A stretch of DNA of 44,045 nucleotides from Planctomycetota bacterium (GTDB lineage Bacteria > Planctomycetota > UBA8108 > UBA1146), in assembly GCA_018694835.1 (NCBI GenBank), contig JABHOG010000082.1, forward strand, positions 1-44,045. The letters are read 5' to 3'. Positions 1 to 7,432 of the stretch are shown here, piece after piece (within the stretch, counting starts at the first letter, position 1; each line of letters starts with the position of its first letter). The translations under genes were made by a program, and so were the position numbers. The notes beneath the pieces are model-generated. The model was not told the origin of the DNA. It saw nothing but the letters and a program-made list of their open reading frames with translations, and did no database searches.

Positions 1-493
1 CGAGTTTTTTGAACCCTTCTGGCACCGATCCCAGTTGCTGAGAGACTTCTGAAACGCTCACCAGTGAAGAAGGAAATCTCCACTTCGATGCGATGGTGGA
101 GGAAGGTATCGCTGCATGATGAAGCGTGGATAGCGCTGGATCGATGGGCCACTCCAAGATCATCTCGAGGGAGTCGTCTGCGCCGGCCAGGATGTCGATA
201 TCGATCGTTCGGGGAGCATTGAAATCGGTGTTTCTGGTTCGACCCAGAGCCGTTTCGATCAGTTTCAATTGAACTCTGAGTTCCTCGAAGGAGAGCGGAT
301 CTCGAAGGATCACCGCCTGATTATGGTAATCCGCAGTCCCCGGAGCAGAGACTGCCGGAGTCTGGTAGACCGGAGAGAGGGACACCAAGTCGGTACAGGC
401 TCTCAACTGCACGATGGCTGCTTCGATGTGTTGCTCCGGGTCGATGTTGGACCCCAGTAGCAATAGTGCATATGCAGGGCGGACAGCGCTCAC
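1..493 (-). CDS. folK: 2-amino-4-hydroxy-6-hydroxymethyldihydropteridine pyrophosphokinase (HPPK), 3' end cut by window edge
   Basis: HPPK transfers pyrophosphate from ATP to 6-hydroxymethyl-7,8-dihydropterin in folate synthesis, in the cytoplasm. Translating the minus strand from a GTG at 493 gives at least 164 residues without a stop. Family landmarks are visible: LLLGSN near the N-terminus, SPVYQTPAV, DYHNQAV, the GRTR arginine motif, then APRTIDIDIL, which holds the metal-binding aspartates. The GTG overlaps the folB stop (GTGA), which supports translational coupling and decides the start. After DIDIL the usual HP..ERAFVL segment is poorly conserved (LHHAAIPSS instead), so the C-terminal third is divergent. 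The reading frame runs off the left edge, so the true end is not seen. The family call is firm. Confidence 0.88.
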   Translation of the reverse strand, partial: MSAVRPAYALLLLGSNIDPEQHIEAAIVQLRACTDLVSLSPVYQTPAVSAPGTADYHNQAVILRDPLSFEELRVQLKLIETALGRTRNTDFNAPRTIDIDILAGADDSLEMILEWPIDPALSTLHHAAIPSSTIASKWRFPSSLVSVSEVSQQLGSVPEGFKKL

Positions 494-873
494 GAGCGTT
501 CTCTCAAGATCTCGACCCCGACCGAACGAGAGTGACGTAGTGCTCCCGGCTTTTCTATCTTGACCCTGGTCGCCATGATCTGGCTCTCATCAAGGATCAG
601 GTCGGATACTTCTTGAACCAGTCTTTCCAGCAGCAGGCATTGGGATTTTGAAACATGGTGGATGATCTTTTTGGTCAACTCGCGGTAGTTCACGGCGTCC
701 TCGATGGAATCACTGGCGGCTGCCCGGGCAATATCTGTCCAGATGGTGATGTTGATCAGGACATCCTGACATCGATCCCGCTCGTGATCGAAGATACCGA
801 TGACGGTCCTGACCACCAGATCCTCGATGTGGATGGTGTCAAGACTGGAGAGGTGTTGTGGCAATGTACTCAT
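490..873 (-). CDS. folB: Dihydroneopterin aldolase
   Basis: FolB cleaves 7,8-dihydroneopterin to 6-hydroxymethyldihydropterin and glycolaldehyde, feeding FolK directly. The 127-residue product fits the family length (about 120). Visible features: DTIHIEDLVVRTVIGIFDHER at the N-terminus (family pattern I.I..L.....IG...ER), a central NYREL stretch, and a C-terminal VKIEKPGALRHS carrying the conserved EKP(GA)AL. The start is taken at 873 because that ATG overlaps the stop of the upstream reductase as ATGA; in-frame ATGs at 878 is absent, but one at 888 would add five residues. Order reductase-folB-folK with 3-4 base overlaps indicates one transcript. High confidence. Confidence 0.92.
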   Translation of the reverse strand: MSTLPQHLSSLDTIHIEDLVVRTVIGIFDHERDRCQDVLINITIWTDIARAAASDSIEDAVNYRELTKKIIHHVSKSQCLLLERLVQEVSDLILDESQIMATRVKIEKPGALRHSRSVGVEILRERS

Positions 874-1598
874 GGCATGGTTCTCCATCCATCTACGGGT
901 ACGACTTGACCAGTGGAACCATCATCTTGACGGACCAGTTGGATCAACACATCGGTCAAGAGGTCCAATGACGGGTTTTCTCCCGATTCCATCTTTGGAT
1001 TCTTCGTCGGCCCTGACACCATTTCGTTACTGGGTGGCAGGATGGATCCGGGAGAGATTCCATTAACCGTGATTTCGGGCGCGAGTTCAGCGGCGAGCAA
1101 CTTCATCAGGTGTAGTAATCCAGCCTTGGCCAGACCATAACTGAGGTATCGAGGATCCGCATCGGAAGCACGCCAGTCTAGCATATGGATGATTCGACCC
1201 TGCAAGCCTCCGGGTAATCGCTTCACGAATTCGCGGGCCAGAATTGTGGGTGAGACGACATGGATGCGATGGTCAATCTCCAACTGGGCTGCATCTATCT
1301 CGAGGAGTCGGTTTGGCACGAATCGAGAAGCGTTGTTCACCAGGACCTGTACCGGACCCAGGGTATAGGCCTTGGCGATGATCTCGGGGGCGATCGAGGG
1401 GTCAGACAGATCTCCCTGGATCATCAGCGCCTCGACTCCCCGTGCCTGGCAAGCAGCCATCGTTTCCAATGCCTGCTCCCGAGAGCGATTCCAGTGGATG
1501 GCTACATGCATCCCTTCATCGGCGAGCCGACACGCCATGGCGCGGCCGATCCTGTGAGCAGAGCCGGTCACCAGGGCGACTTTTCCCGTCAATTCCAT
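870..1598 (-). CDS. SDR-family pteridine reductase-like protein (PTR1/FolM type)
   Basis: A 242-residue short-chain dehydrogenase/reductase. The Rossmann glycine motif TGSAHRIGRA lies near residue 11, with arginine after the second position as in NADPH-dependent pteridine reductases. NNAS follows near residue 90, and the catalytic Tyr-Lys is in YGLAKAGLL. Where classical SDRs have the catalytic Ser, this protein reads HMLDWRA, with Asp, a feature of PTR1/FolM-type pteridine reductases. C-terminal NGISPG is also typical. The start at 1598 has GGAGGA six bases upstream; a longer frame to 1658 has no such site. It leads the folB-folK operon, so a dihydropterin or dihydrofolate reductase role is inferred. 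The exact substrate cannot be told from sequence. Confidence 0.8.
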   Translation of the reverse strand: MELTGKVALVTGSAHRIGRAMACRLADEGMHVAIHWNRSREQALETMAACQARGVEALMIQGDLSDPSIAPEIIAKAYTLGPVQVLVNNASRFVPNRLLEIDAAQLEIDHRIHVVSPTILAREFVKRLPGGLQGRIIHMLDWRASDADPRYLSYGLAKAGLLHLMKLLAAELAPEITVNGISPGSILPPSNEMVSGPTKNPKMESGENPSLDLLTDVLIQLVRQDDGSTGQVVPVDGWRTMP

Positions 1599-1748
1599 CT
1601 CGGTTCCTCCAGGATCTTCTGAGGGAGCATTCTGAGCACAACAGCAGGGCGAGTCCACTTGGACTCCGAGACCTTGACCCGGCGAAGCCGCGCGAGGAGA
1701 CTCTCCGGGTCTGGATTACTCATCGAATTCCCGAGCAGGAGGATTGAA

Positions 1749-2672
1749 TTGGCCAAGGTCCTGGAACCGAATGCCACCATAGTAGGCAAAATTGACCTTT
1801 CGGAGGAGTTGTCGATCTTCAAGGTGGCCCTCGATGAGGAGTTACCGGAGGGAGATTGGTTTGTCCCCGGACAGTACATGGTGATCGGGGTCAATAATCT
1901 TGTGGAGCCCGATCTGGCTGGAGTTCAGCGTCCGATGTCGATCGCCTCGGAGCCTGCTGAGCGAGGACACGTCGAGTTCTACATCCGTAGAGTGGCCCGG
2001 CCAGAATCGAAAAACCCCCTCACTCACAGCCTGTTCCGCCTCTCGGAAGGGGATAGAGTCTTTCTCAGACCCAAGCCCAAGGGGCATTTCACCATCCCGG
2101 GGACGGTCGGGCTGGAGGACGATCGGTGTCGGATTTACGTCAGCGCTGGGACTGGTCTGGCTCCCTTTGTCTCCATCGTTCGAGATGATCTTCGTCATGG
2201 CAGATCGGTCACCAAGACCTGCATCATTCATGGTGTTTCTCGCTCGGGAGATCTCGGATATCGAGAAGAGCTGGAGCAGTTGTCGCAGGAGCACGGGCTG
2301 GTTTACATCCCGACCGTCAGTCGACCCGCAGAGTGTCCCGACTGGAGCGGTCGGACGGGCAGAGCTGAGGATTGTTTCAAGCCCGATGGCTTGGAGTTGC
2401 TAGAATCCAGCTTGTCGCTGTCCCCCGGAGCTCTCGGACCGGATCAGGCAGTGGTTCTGGTTTGCGGCCTGCAAGGCACCATTGGTCAATCGATCTTGAG
2501 ATTGGCGGGGAGAGGATTCGTTCCCGCTGAAAAGAAGATACGGAAGGCGCTCGATATTCCCGAAACTCGACCGGCTTCGCTGTTCTTCGAGCAATATGAC
2601 TCCGATCCTGTCATCGATCTGGAAGACCAGCAAGTTGTCGCTCGCCTTCGAGCAGATCTAGGACTCGAATAA
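1749..2672 (+). CDS. Ferredoxin-NADP reductase (FAD/NAD-binding oxidoreductase)
   Basis: A cytoplasmic flavoprotein moving electrons between ferredoxin or flavodoxin and NADP(H). At 307 residues it is somewhat longer than bacterial Fpr (about 250-260). The FAD-binding RPMSIAS (variant of RxYS) begins at residue 61, the NADP-binding GTGLAPFVSIVRD lies near residue 134, and a C-terminal VLVCGLQGTIGQ matches the C-G pair of the nicotinamide site. The chosen start is TTG at 1749 because a perfect AGGAGG sits six bases upstream at 1737-1742. The frame stays open back to a TTG at 1659 with an arginine-rich leader and no ribosome site, so I reject the longer form. It lies divergent to the folate operon and upstream of the FHA-peptidase. 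The KorAB proteins encoded at 16727-19551 could be its ferredoxin-reducing partners, which is inference. Confidence 0.82.
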   Translation: MAKVLEPNATIVGKIDLSEELSIFKVALDEELPEGDWFVPGQYMVIGVNNLVEPDLAGVQRPMSIASEPAERGHVEFYIRRVARPESKNPLTHSLFRLSEGDRVFLRPKPKGHFTIPGTVGLEDDRCRIYVSAGTGLAPFVSIVRDDLRHGRSVTKTCIIHGVSRSGDLGYREELEQLSQEHGLVYIPTVSRPAECPDWSGRTGRAEDCFKPDGLELLESSLSLSPGALGPDQAVVLVCGLQGTIGQSILRLAGRGFVPAEKKIRKALDIPETRPASLFFEQYDSDPVIDLEDQQVVARLRADLGLE

Positions 2673-2678
2673 CCCAAG

Positions 2679-2708
2679 GGGGGGTACCTCAACGGGAGAT
2701 TACCCCCC
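2679..2708 (+). terminator. Hairpin after the ferredoxin-NADP reductase, possible terminator
   Basis: Eight G/T/A bases at 2679-2686 (GGGGGGTA) are perfectly complementary to TACCCCCC at 2701-2708, leaving a 14-base loop. The hairpin begins a few bases after the reductase stop and ends 40 bases before the next start. There is no T-run after it, so it is not a canonical rho-independent terminator; an RNA-stabilising or attenuating role is equally possible. Confidence 0.4.
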
Positions 2709-2748
2709 TGCTCCCTTTACTGAGTAATCCATGGCACGGAGTTGATCG

Positions 2749-5700
2749 ATGGCGAGTACTCCCAATCCGAAACTTCAAATCTTTTTGATCCTGGACGGGG
2801 TCGAAAAAGAGATCTCCATGGAGGGAAAGAAGGTCATCAATTTCGGAAGATCAGATGAGTGCGATGTAGTGATCGATGTTCCCAAGGCGAGCAGGATTCA
2901 CGCAGAACTTCTATTCGAGAAGGGCCAGCTCCGGATCATCGACAAGCGCTCATCGAATGGCACCCAGCTCAATGGAGAGTTGATCGATTCGGCACTACTT
3001 CGTGCGGGTGATCGGGTCCAGATCGGTGCCGCTGCCATCGAGATTCGGACTGAAGAGCACCGACCAAGGGTTCAGGCTCCTGGCAAGGGTTCCAGAGGGG
3101 GGGCACGATCGAGGAACCCTGCAAGTCCGTCGAGCGGAAGCGGGGATCCGAGTTCTTCTACAGATCCTCGACCAGCACTCCCCAGAAGAGGTCGATCGGT
3201 CGTTGCCCGTATCACCGATGGAGCGCTGGTGGTCCTGCTGCTGCTACTACTGGGTTTGATCAGCCGCGAGTATGTCAACGGGCCGGGGACCATTCGCAAG
3301 GAAGCGGGTCAGAACCAGCGAACCGGTGGTGGTTCAGAACTCACGCTTCTCGATCCGCTGGGGATCGCCACTCCGCCAGACGATGGTGAGGTGGAACGGG
3401 CACTGATCGAACAGGAACTTGCGGCGGCAGAGATTTCATGGGATTCCATCGATGCGCTTCGTGCCATCGGCAGGAGATTCCCCTCGAGCAAGGCGGCAAG
3501 GAGTTCGGCGGATCTCGCAGCGGCGCTCGAAGGATTGCGCTTGGCCAGTGATCTGGAGAGGAGACAGTCTCTCGATCAGGTCCTGGGTAGCCTCATCCTC
3601 GATGATCGTCTCGGTGAAGCCCGTTCGATCACCAGGTTCCTGGCAATGGTCGATGGCTCCGAAGCCGATCATGGCTACTGGAGGGCGCGTGCCGATGGCG
3701 TTTCAGCCCTGGCTCGAAGCAAACTGAAAGTGATTCAGCAGCAGATCACCGTCTTGCTCGATCAGAACCAACCTGGAGAGGCGTTGAGGATCATCGCGAT
3801 GGCCCGATCCCGTCTCGGAGGGGTTCCGGAGTACGAGTTGGCTCTGGGAGAACTGGTCGAGGGAGTCGCAGATGTACGCTGGCGGCAGAGAGCGAAACGA
3901 GATCAGCCGCCACAGGAGTGGGCATATCTACTCTCGATGGCGAGGCGACTTCAAGAGGAGTGCCGCTATCTCGAATTGCCGCCAGTCTTGCATCGAGCCA
4001 TCGCACTGGATCTACCTCCGGATGATCACATCGAGGCGCTGGAGATGCTGGTCAAGGCGGCAGCCCTGGCGACGATGTTCGACGAGTTTCTGGAAGGCGC
4101 CTCGGGCGGGGAGTTACAGGTGGAACTGGCCAGCGGATCCACCCGTGTTTATCAGGCCACTCGAGATCAATTGACCCTGGAAAGAGAGATCGCCGGGGGA
4201 AAGATGGTCGACCAGCGGCAGTGGCTGCAGGTCGATTCCTCGGAGAGAGCGATCCTGTTCAGGGCGGTACCTCATTCCCTGGAAGGGGTGATGGGGATGG
4301 TCTACCTGGCGGAGACATCCGGAGATGACGATGGTTTTCACAGAGCTCTGGTCAATCTTCATCGTCGTAGCAGAGGGACGGAACTGGCCGAAGCGATCCT
4401 GCAGCGAAATCGCGGTGGTGTTCCAGTCCTCGGTGGCTACGAAGAATATGAGGGTCGTCTGGTCACGACGCTGGAAAAGGAACAGATCATCGAGAGTCGT
4501 CTCCTTCGCAAGGAGCGTGAGCGGGAGGCGATCGCCCAGGCCAAGAGGCTCAAGAAGTCGAACAAGATCGAGGTGATCATCGAGTACGTGCAGCTTCTCA
4601 GGGAGGAAGGATCCTTCTCCCTGGCGGATCGTATGTTGAGGGAAGTGGTTGCAGAAGCGGATGATGCGGAGCAATCGTCAGTCGCCCGGGAATTGCTCGA
4701 AAATCCGTACCTTGCCGAGGTCCCGCTGAGGGAAAGTGGAAAGACCGCCAACCGCATCGACCTCTTCATCCTTGGAGATGGATACCTGGTCGAGGATTCA
4801 CATCAGGAGTCGTTCCTGAATCACGCTCGCACCTGTGAAAAACTGCTCTTTTCAGTCGATCCTTACCGAGAGTACGAGCAGTACTTCAACGTCACTGCGG
4901 TTCACCTCCAGTCGAAGGATCAGGGCGTGTCTCGCGAACCAGGTGAAATCGTCAAGGACACCGCTCTCGGATGCATGGTTCGCTACGACGTCCTTACAAC
5001 CAATGGCAGCAAGGTATTCGAGATCCTGTCTCGCCTCGGGGATGCCGGCAAGGATCGGCAGTCGGTGGTGATCGCCAACGACACCGCAGGAGTTGCGACC
5101 GGCGGGGGAGGAGTGACCAGTCTTCCCAAGGGAGCCCTGGGACTGGTCAACCATGAAGTGGGGCATTCACTGGGTGGTCTCCATGATGAGTACGACTCCG
5201 AACCGGGGTCGAATCCCGACAAGCCGCCCCCTCCTGGCAGAGATGATGTGGTGGCGACCAGGGAAGCCCCTCCCAACCTGATGCACGGAAGTAACAAATC
5301 CGAGGTGGAATCCCGAGTGATCTGGCGTGAATGGATCGAAGCGGAGGATCGTTGGTGGAATGGCAGTAAGGTCGGGCTCTTCGAGGGCGGAGACCGCAAG
5401 CCATTTCATGTGTGGCGTCCTCAGGTTTCCTGCATGATGCGAGACAATAGCGGATTCTGCGTCGTCTGCATGGAGCACATGGTCAAGGTGATCTACCGCA
5501 GGGTTCGACCGATCGATCGAGCAGAGCCGGAGCCCGGGGACCTGGTGCTACAGAAGTCTGAAGACGAAGAGGTGATCCTCAAGGTCTGGACGCTTCAGCC
5601 GAGGACTCATGATCTTGAGGTCGAGTGGCTGGTTCTCTCCTACGGATTACAGAGACCGGCAGCTGCGGGGGAAGCCTCGAGGGGAGACACCGCTGTGGTC

Positions 5701-5913
5701 GACAAGAGGCCAGGAGAGCGATGGAGGAGAGCTCAGAGTGGGTTGGATCCCACCGGGAAATTGGTGCAGGCCGCACAGATTCGGTCGAAAGATCTGGAAC
5801 CAGGATGGCACCGGGTGCGTTGCCATGTGAAGGACCCAACCCGCTGGGTACTTCGAGATGACCAAGGTCTTCTCCAACAGCAACTTGAATGGTGGGTAGA
5901 AGTGCGCCCTTGA
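2749..5913 (+). CDS. FHA domain - transmembrane - M64-like metallopeptidase fusion protein
   Basis: A 1054-residue protein with three parts. Residues about 10-100 form a forkhead-associated domain, with GRSDECDVVI, SRIHAELLF and SSNGTQLNG, which in the family bind phosphothreonine. A Pro/Ser/Arg-rich linker leads to one transmembrane helix at about 158-175 (VVLLLLLLGLI). Residues about 200-650 are helical and repeat-like, with no family I can name. The C-terminal third resembles peptidase family M64 (IgA peptidase): FILGDGYL near 670 and the zinc motif HEVGHSLGGLHDEY with ligands H802, H806 and H812 and catalytic E803. A Cys-rich SCMMR...FCVVCMEHM block and an Ig-like tail (EPGDLVLQ onwards) follow. 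Predicted topology: FHA inside, peptidase outside. Start ATG has GGAG seven bases upstream. Domain calls are firm; signalling across the membrane is inference. Confidence 0.83.
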   Translation: MASTPNPKLQIFLILDGVEKEISMEGKKVINFGRSDECDVVIDVPKASRIHAELLFEKGQLRIIDKRSSNGTQLNGELIDSALLRAGDRVQIGAAAIEIRTEEHRPRVQAPGKGSRGGARSRNPASPSSGSGDPSSSTDPRPALPRRGRSVVARITDGALVVLLLLLLGLISREYVNGPGTIRKEAGQNQRTGGGSELTLLDPLGIATPPDDGEVERALIEQELAAAEISWDSIDALRAIGRRFPSSKAARSSADLAAALEGLRLASDLERRQSLDQVLGSLILDDRLGEARSITRFLAMVDGSEADHGYWRARADGVSALARSKLKVIQQQITVLLDQNQPGEALRIIAMARSRLGGVPEYELALGELVEGVADVRWRQRAKRDQPPQEWAYLLSMARRLQEECRYLELPPVLHRAIALDLPPDDHIEALEMLVKAAALATMFDEFLEGASGGELQVELASGSTRVYQATRDQLTLEREIAGGKMVDQRQWLQVDSSERAILFRAVPHSLEGVMGMVYLAETSGDDDGFHRALVNLHRRSRGTELAEAILQRNRGGVPVLGGYEEYEGRLVTTLEKEQIIESRLLRKEREREAIAQAKRLKKSNKIEVIIEYVQLLREEGSFSLADRMLREVVAEADDAEQSSVARELLENPYLAEVPLRESGKTANRIDLFILGDGYLVEDSHQESFLNHARTCEKLLFSVDPYREYEQYFNVTAVHLQSKDQGVSREPGEIVKDTALGCMVRYDVLTTNGSKVFEILSRLGDAGKDRQSVVIANDTAGVATGGGGVTSLPKGALGLVNHEVGHSLGGLHDEYDSEPGSNPDKPPPPGRDDVVATREAPPNLMHGSNKSEVESRVIWREWIEAEDRWWNGSKVGLFEGGDRKPFHVWRPQVSCMMRDNSGFCVVCMEHMVKVIYRRVRPIDRAEPEPGDLVLQKSEDEEVILKVWTLQPRTHDLEVEWLVLSYGLQRPAAAGEASRGDTAVVDKRPGERWRRAQSGLDPTGKLVQAAQIRSKDLEPGWHRVRCHVKDPTRWVLRDDQGLLQQQLEWWVEVRP

Positions 5914-5962
5914 CCGGTGCATGATGAGTCCTGCGCCCTATCGATGAAAGAGAGCGAGATCG

Positions 5963-6868
5963 ATGTCTCGACCACAAATTATTGCGAGTACCGGGGGAAA
6001 AGGGGGTGCGGGGAAGACCGTGTTCTCGATTCTGTTTTGCCGAGAACTGGCGAGAATGGGCAAAAAAGTCGTCCTGATCGATGCCGATCTGGGTACGCCA
6101 AATGTCCACACCAAACTGGGCCTGAAGAGTAAGGGCCAGAAACGTACCCTCCAACGAGCCCTGGCCCAGCCAGAAAATCTCAGCTCCTCGTTGATCGAGG
6201 TGGAGTCGATCGGCACCAGAAATGTCGAAGGTGGACGATTCTCGGTTCTCAGCAGTTTGGGTGATTCCAATTTGAGGAGTTTCGGCAACTGGGACGATCA
6301 GGGTCAGCAGCAATTCTATAATCAATTCAAGGCGATACTGGACCAGTTCAGCCAGTTGGACTCATCCACATCCTGTGATGTGGTGGTGATCGATACCCGT
6401 GCAGGGATCGATGGAAATGTCTGCGATTTCTGCATGATGGCAGATGACCGAGTGGTCATCACCGGCGAAGAGGACACCCTTCGGGCTGACGCGCTCAGTT
6501 TGCTGAAGATGCTCCACTTCTACGACCGGGACGAGGATAAGCACAATCCTGACAGGGTCACCGCCAACTGGATCGTCGCCAACAAGGCCGAGGATGAAGG
6601 TATGGGGCAGAGTGTTTGCAAGAGCCTGGTGAGTGATCTGGAAAGATGGGCTTCCATCCGGAAAGACATCTCAGAGATCGTGACCAGCAGATTGCCACGC
6701 TATCTCGGGTGGATTCCTGAGATCGAAATCCCCGGTGACGAGGGGACTCTGCTGGAGGCGAGAGATACCATCGCCGAAGCGTCGATCCGCCAACTGGCCG
6801 AGAATCTCTGTTGCAAGAATGATGGCGACGATCCTCGCCAGCAATTCTTGAGCGATCTGACCGGCTGA
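5963..6868 (+). CDS. MinD/ParA-like P-loop ATPase (FlhG-like group)
   Basis: A 301-residue deviant-Walker ATPase. The A motif KGGAGKT lies at about residues 13-19 (first Lys is the signature lysine), the A' region VVLIDADLGTPNVH follows near 35, and Walker B is DVVVIDTRAGID. No amphipathic C-terminal helix of the MinD type is obvious. Such ATPases dimerise on ATP and position cargoes on membrane or nucleoid. The start is 49 bases after the FHA-peptidase stop with a GAG-rich ribosome site, so cotranscription is likely. No MinC, MinE, ParB or flagellar gene is nearby, so the partner may be the FHA membrane protein. Family call firm, role unknown. Confidence 0.82.
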   Translation: MSRPQIIASTGGKGGAGKTVFSILFCRELARMGKKVVLIDADLGTPNVHTKLGLKSKGQKRTLQRALAQPENLSSSLIEVESIGTRNVEGGRFSVLSSLGDSNLRSFGNWDDQGQQQFYNQFKAILDQFSQLDSSTSCDVVVIDTRAGIDGNVCDFCMMADDRVVITGEEDTLRADALSLLKMLHFYDRDEDKHNPDRVTANWIVANKAEDEGMGQSVCKSLVSDLERWASIRKDISEIVTSRLPRYLGWIPEIEIPGDEGTLLEARDTIAEASIRQLAENLCCKNDGDDPRQQFLSDLTG

Positions 6869-6883
6869 TTCCGCCGCTAGCAC

Positions 6884-6938
6884 GCTGACTTCCTCGCCTG
6901 ACTTCCTCATCCTGACTTCCTCATCCTGACTTCCTCAT
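6884..6938. repeat. 14-bp tandem repeat, three perfect copies plus one degenerate
   Basis: CCTGACTTCCTCAT occurs head to tail at 6897-6910, 6911-6924 and 6925-6938, preceded by a 13-base imperfect copy at 6884-6896. It starts 15 bases after the MinD-like stop codon, in non-coding DNA. The period equals that of the unrelated repeat at 11602-11685. Confidence 0.9.
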
Positions 6939-7215
6939 CCATCCGGTTTGAGGCGATGAGATGCGGGTGAGCCTTCCACGATCCGAGTGAACTCATCGGT
7001 CACCCGTGATGATTCGCGGTGGAGCCGGTCATCGAAACTCGTCCTCGAAGTGTGGATCTACACTCCTGATTTCACGGCTGGAATTTGGCCACGAGAGGTG
7101 GGCTGTGCGAACTGTCGAATCGAGAGATCGACGCAGAAGTGTTGGTGTAGGATGGAATCCGCGCCAAGCGTAGCCGTCGCTCGTCAGTGATCTGTCGGTG
7201 AACTAGTGCTGTGAA

Positions 7216-7247
7216 GAACTTGCAGGCAGTTGAACTTGCAGGCAGTA
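7216..7247. repeat. 16-bp direct repeat, two copies
   Basis: GAACTTGCAGGCAGTT at 7216-7231 is repeated with one final-base change at 7232-7247, followed by a partial GGCAGTTAA that overlaps the rpmH stop region. It lies just downstream of rpmH. No function can be assigned. Confidence 0.75.
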
Positions 7248-7259
7248 AAGTGCCGGCAG

Positions 7260-7397
7260 TTAACTCCAGGCGGTCATGCGGGAACTTCCCCGACGACGGC
7301 GAGCATTGATTTGCTTGCGACCAGCCTTGGTGCGCATCCGGGCACGGAAGCCCTGCTTCTTGCGCTTGATGCCGCTCTTACGAATCTTGACCTTCAT
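7260..7397 (-). CDS. rpmH: 50S ribosomal protein L34
   Basis: A 45-residue, extremely basic protein. The minus-strand translation starts MKVKIRKSGIKRKKQGFRAR and continues MRTKAGRKQINARRRRG, matching the L34 signature (K..HGFR.RM.TK.GR....RRR.KGR). L34 sits in the large subunit near 23S rRNA domain III. A GGAGGA Shine-Dalgarno lies four bases before the ATG at 7397. The usual conserved HGFR is QGFR here and the C-terminus is GSSRMTAWS instead of GRKRLS. It starts 35 bases after the DUF1080 stop, in the same direction, so it may be read from that transcript or from its own promoter. No rnpA follows. The family call is secure. Confidence 0.93.
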   Translation of the reverse strand: MKVKIRKSGIKRKKQGFRARMRTKAGRKQINARRRRGSSRMTAWS

Positions 7398-7432
7398 CTA
7401 GTCCTCCATGGGGTTCGTGCGAAGTCAGGAGT

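Larger units (their letters stand above)
6869..7259. other. Intergenic stretch without a recognisable gene
   Basis: 391 bases lie between the convergent MinD-like gene and rpmH. All minus-strand frames were read for rnpA, which normally follows rpmH; no frame carries the RNR..KR..R signature, and each is interrupted. A plus-strand frame at 6987-7190 (67 codons) has no ribosome site and no family features. The stretch holds two small tandem repeat sets, listed separately, and no clear T-tailed hairpin. Confidence 0.6.

Noticed and set aside
1659-1748. N-terminal extension of the ferredoxin-NADP reductase
   Set aside because: It has no ribosome site, is Arg-rich and unlike the family, while AGGAGG sits correctly before TTG 1749.
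6987-7190. Plus-strand 67-codon frame in the gap before rpmH
   Set aside because: No ribosome site, no recognisable family, odd composition; probably chance.
6869-7400. Possible replication origin near rpmH
   Set aside because: No cluster of DnaA-box-like sequences and no dnaA or dnaN nearby.
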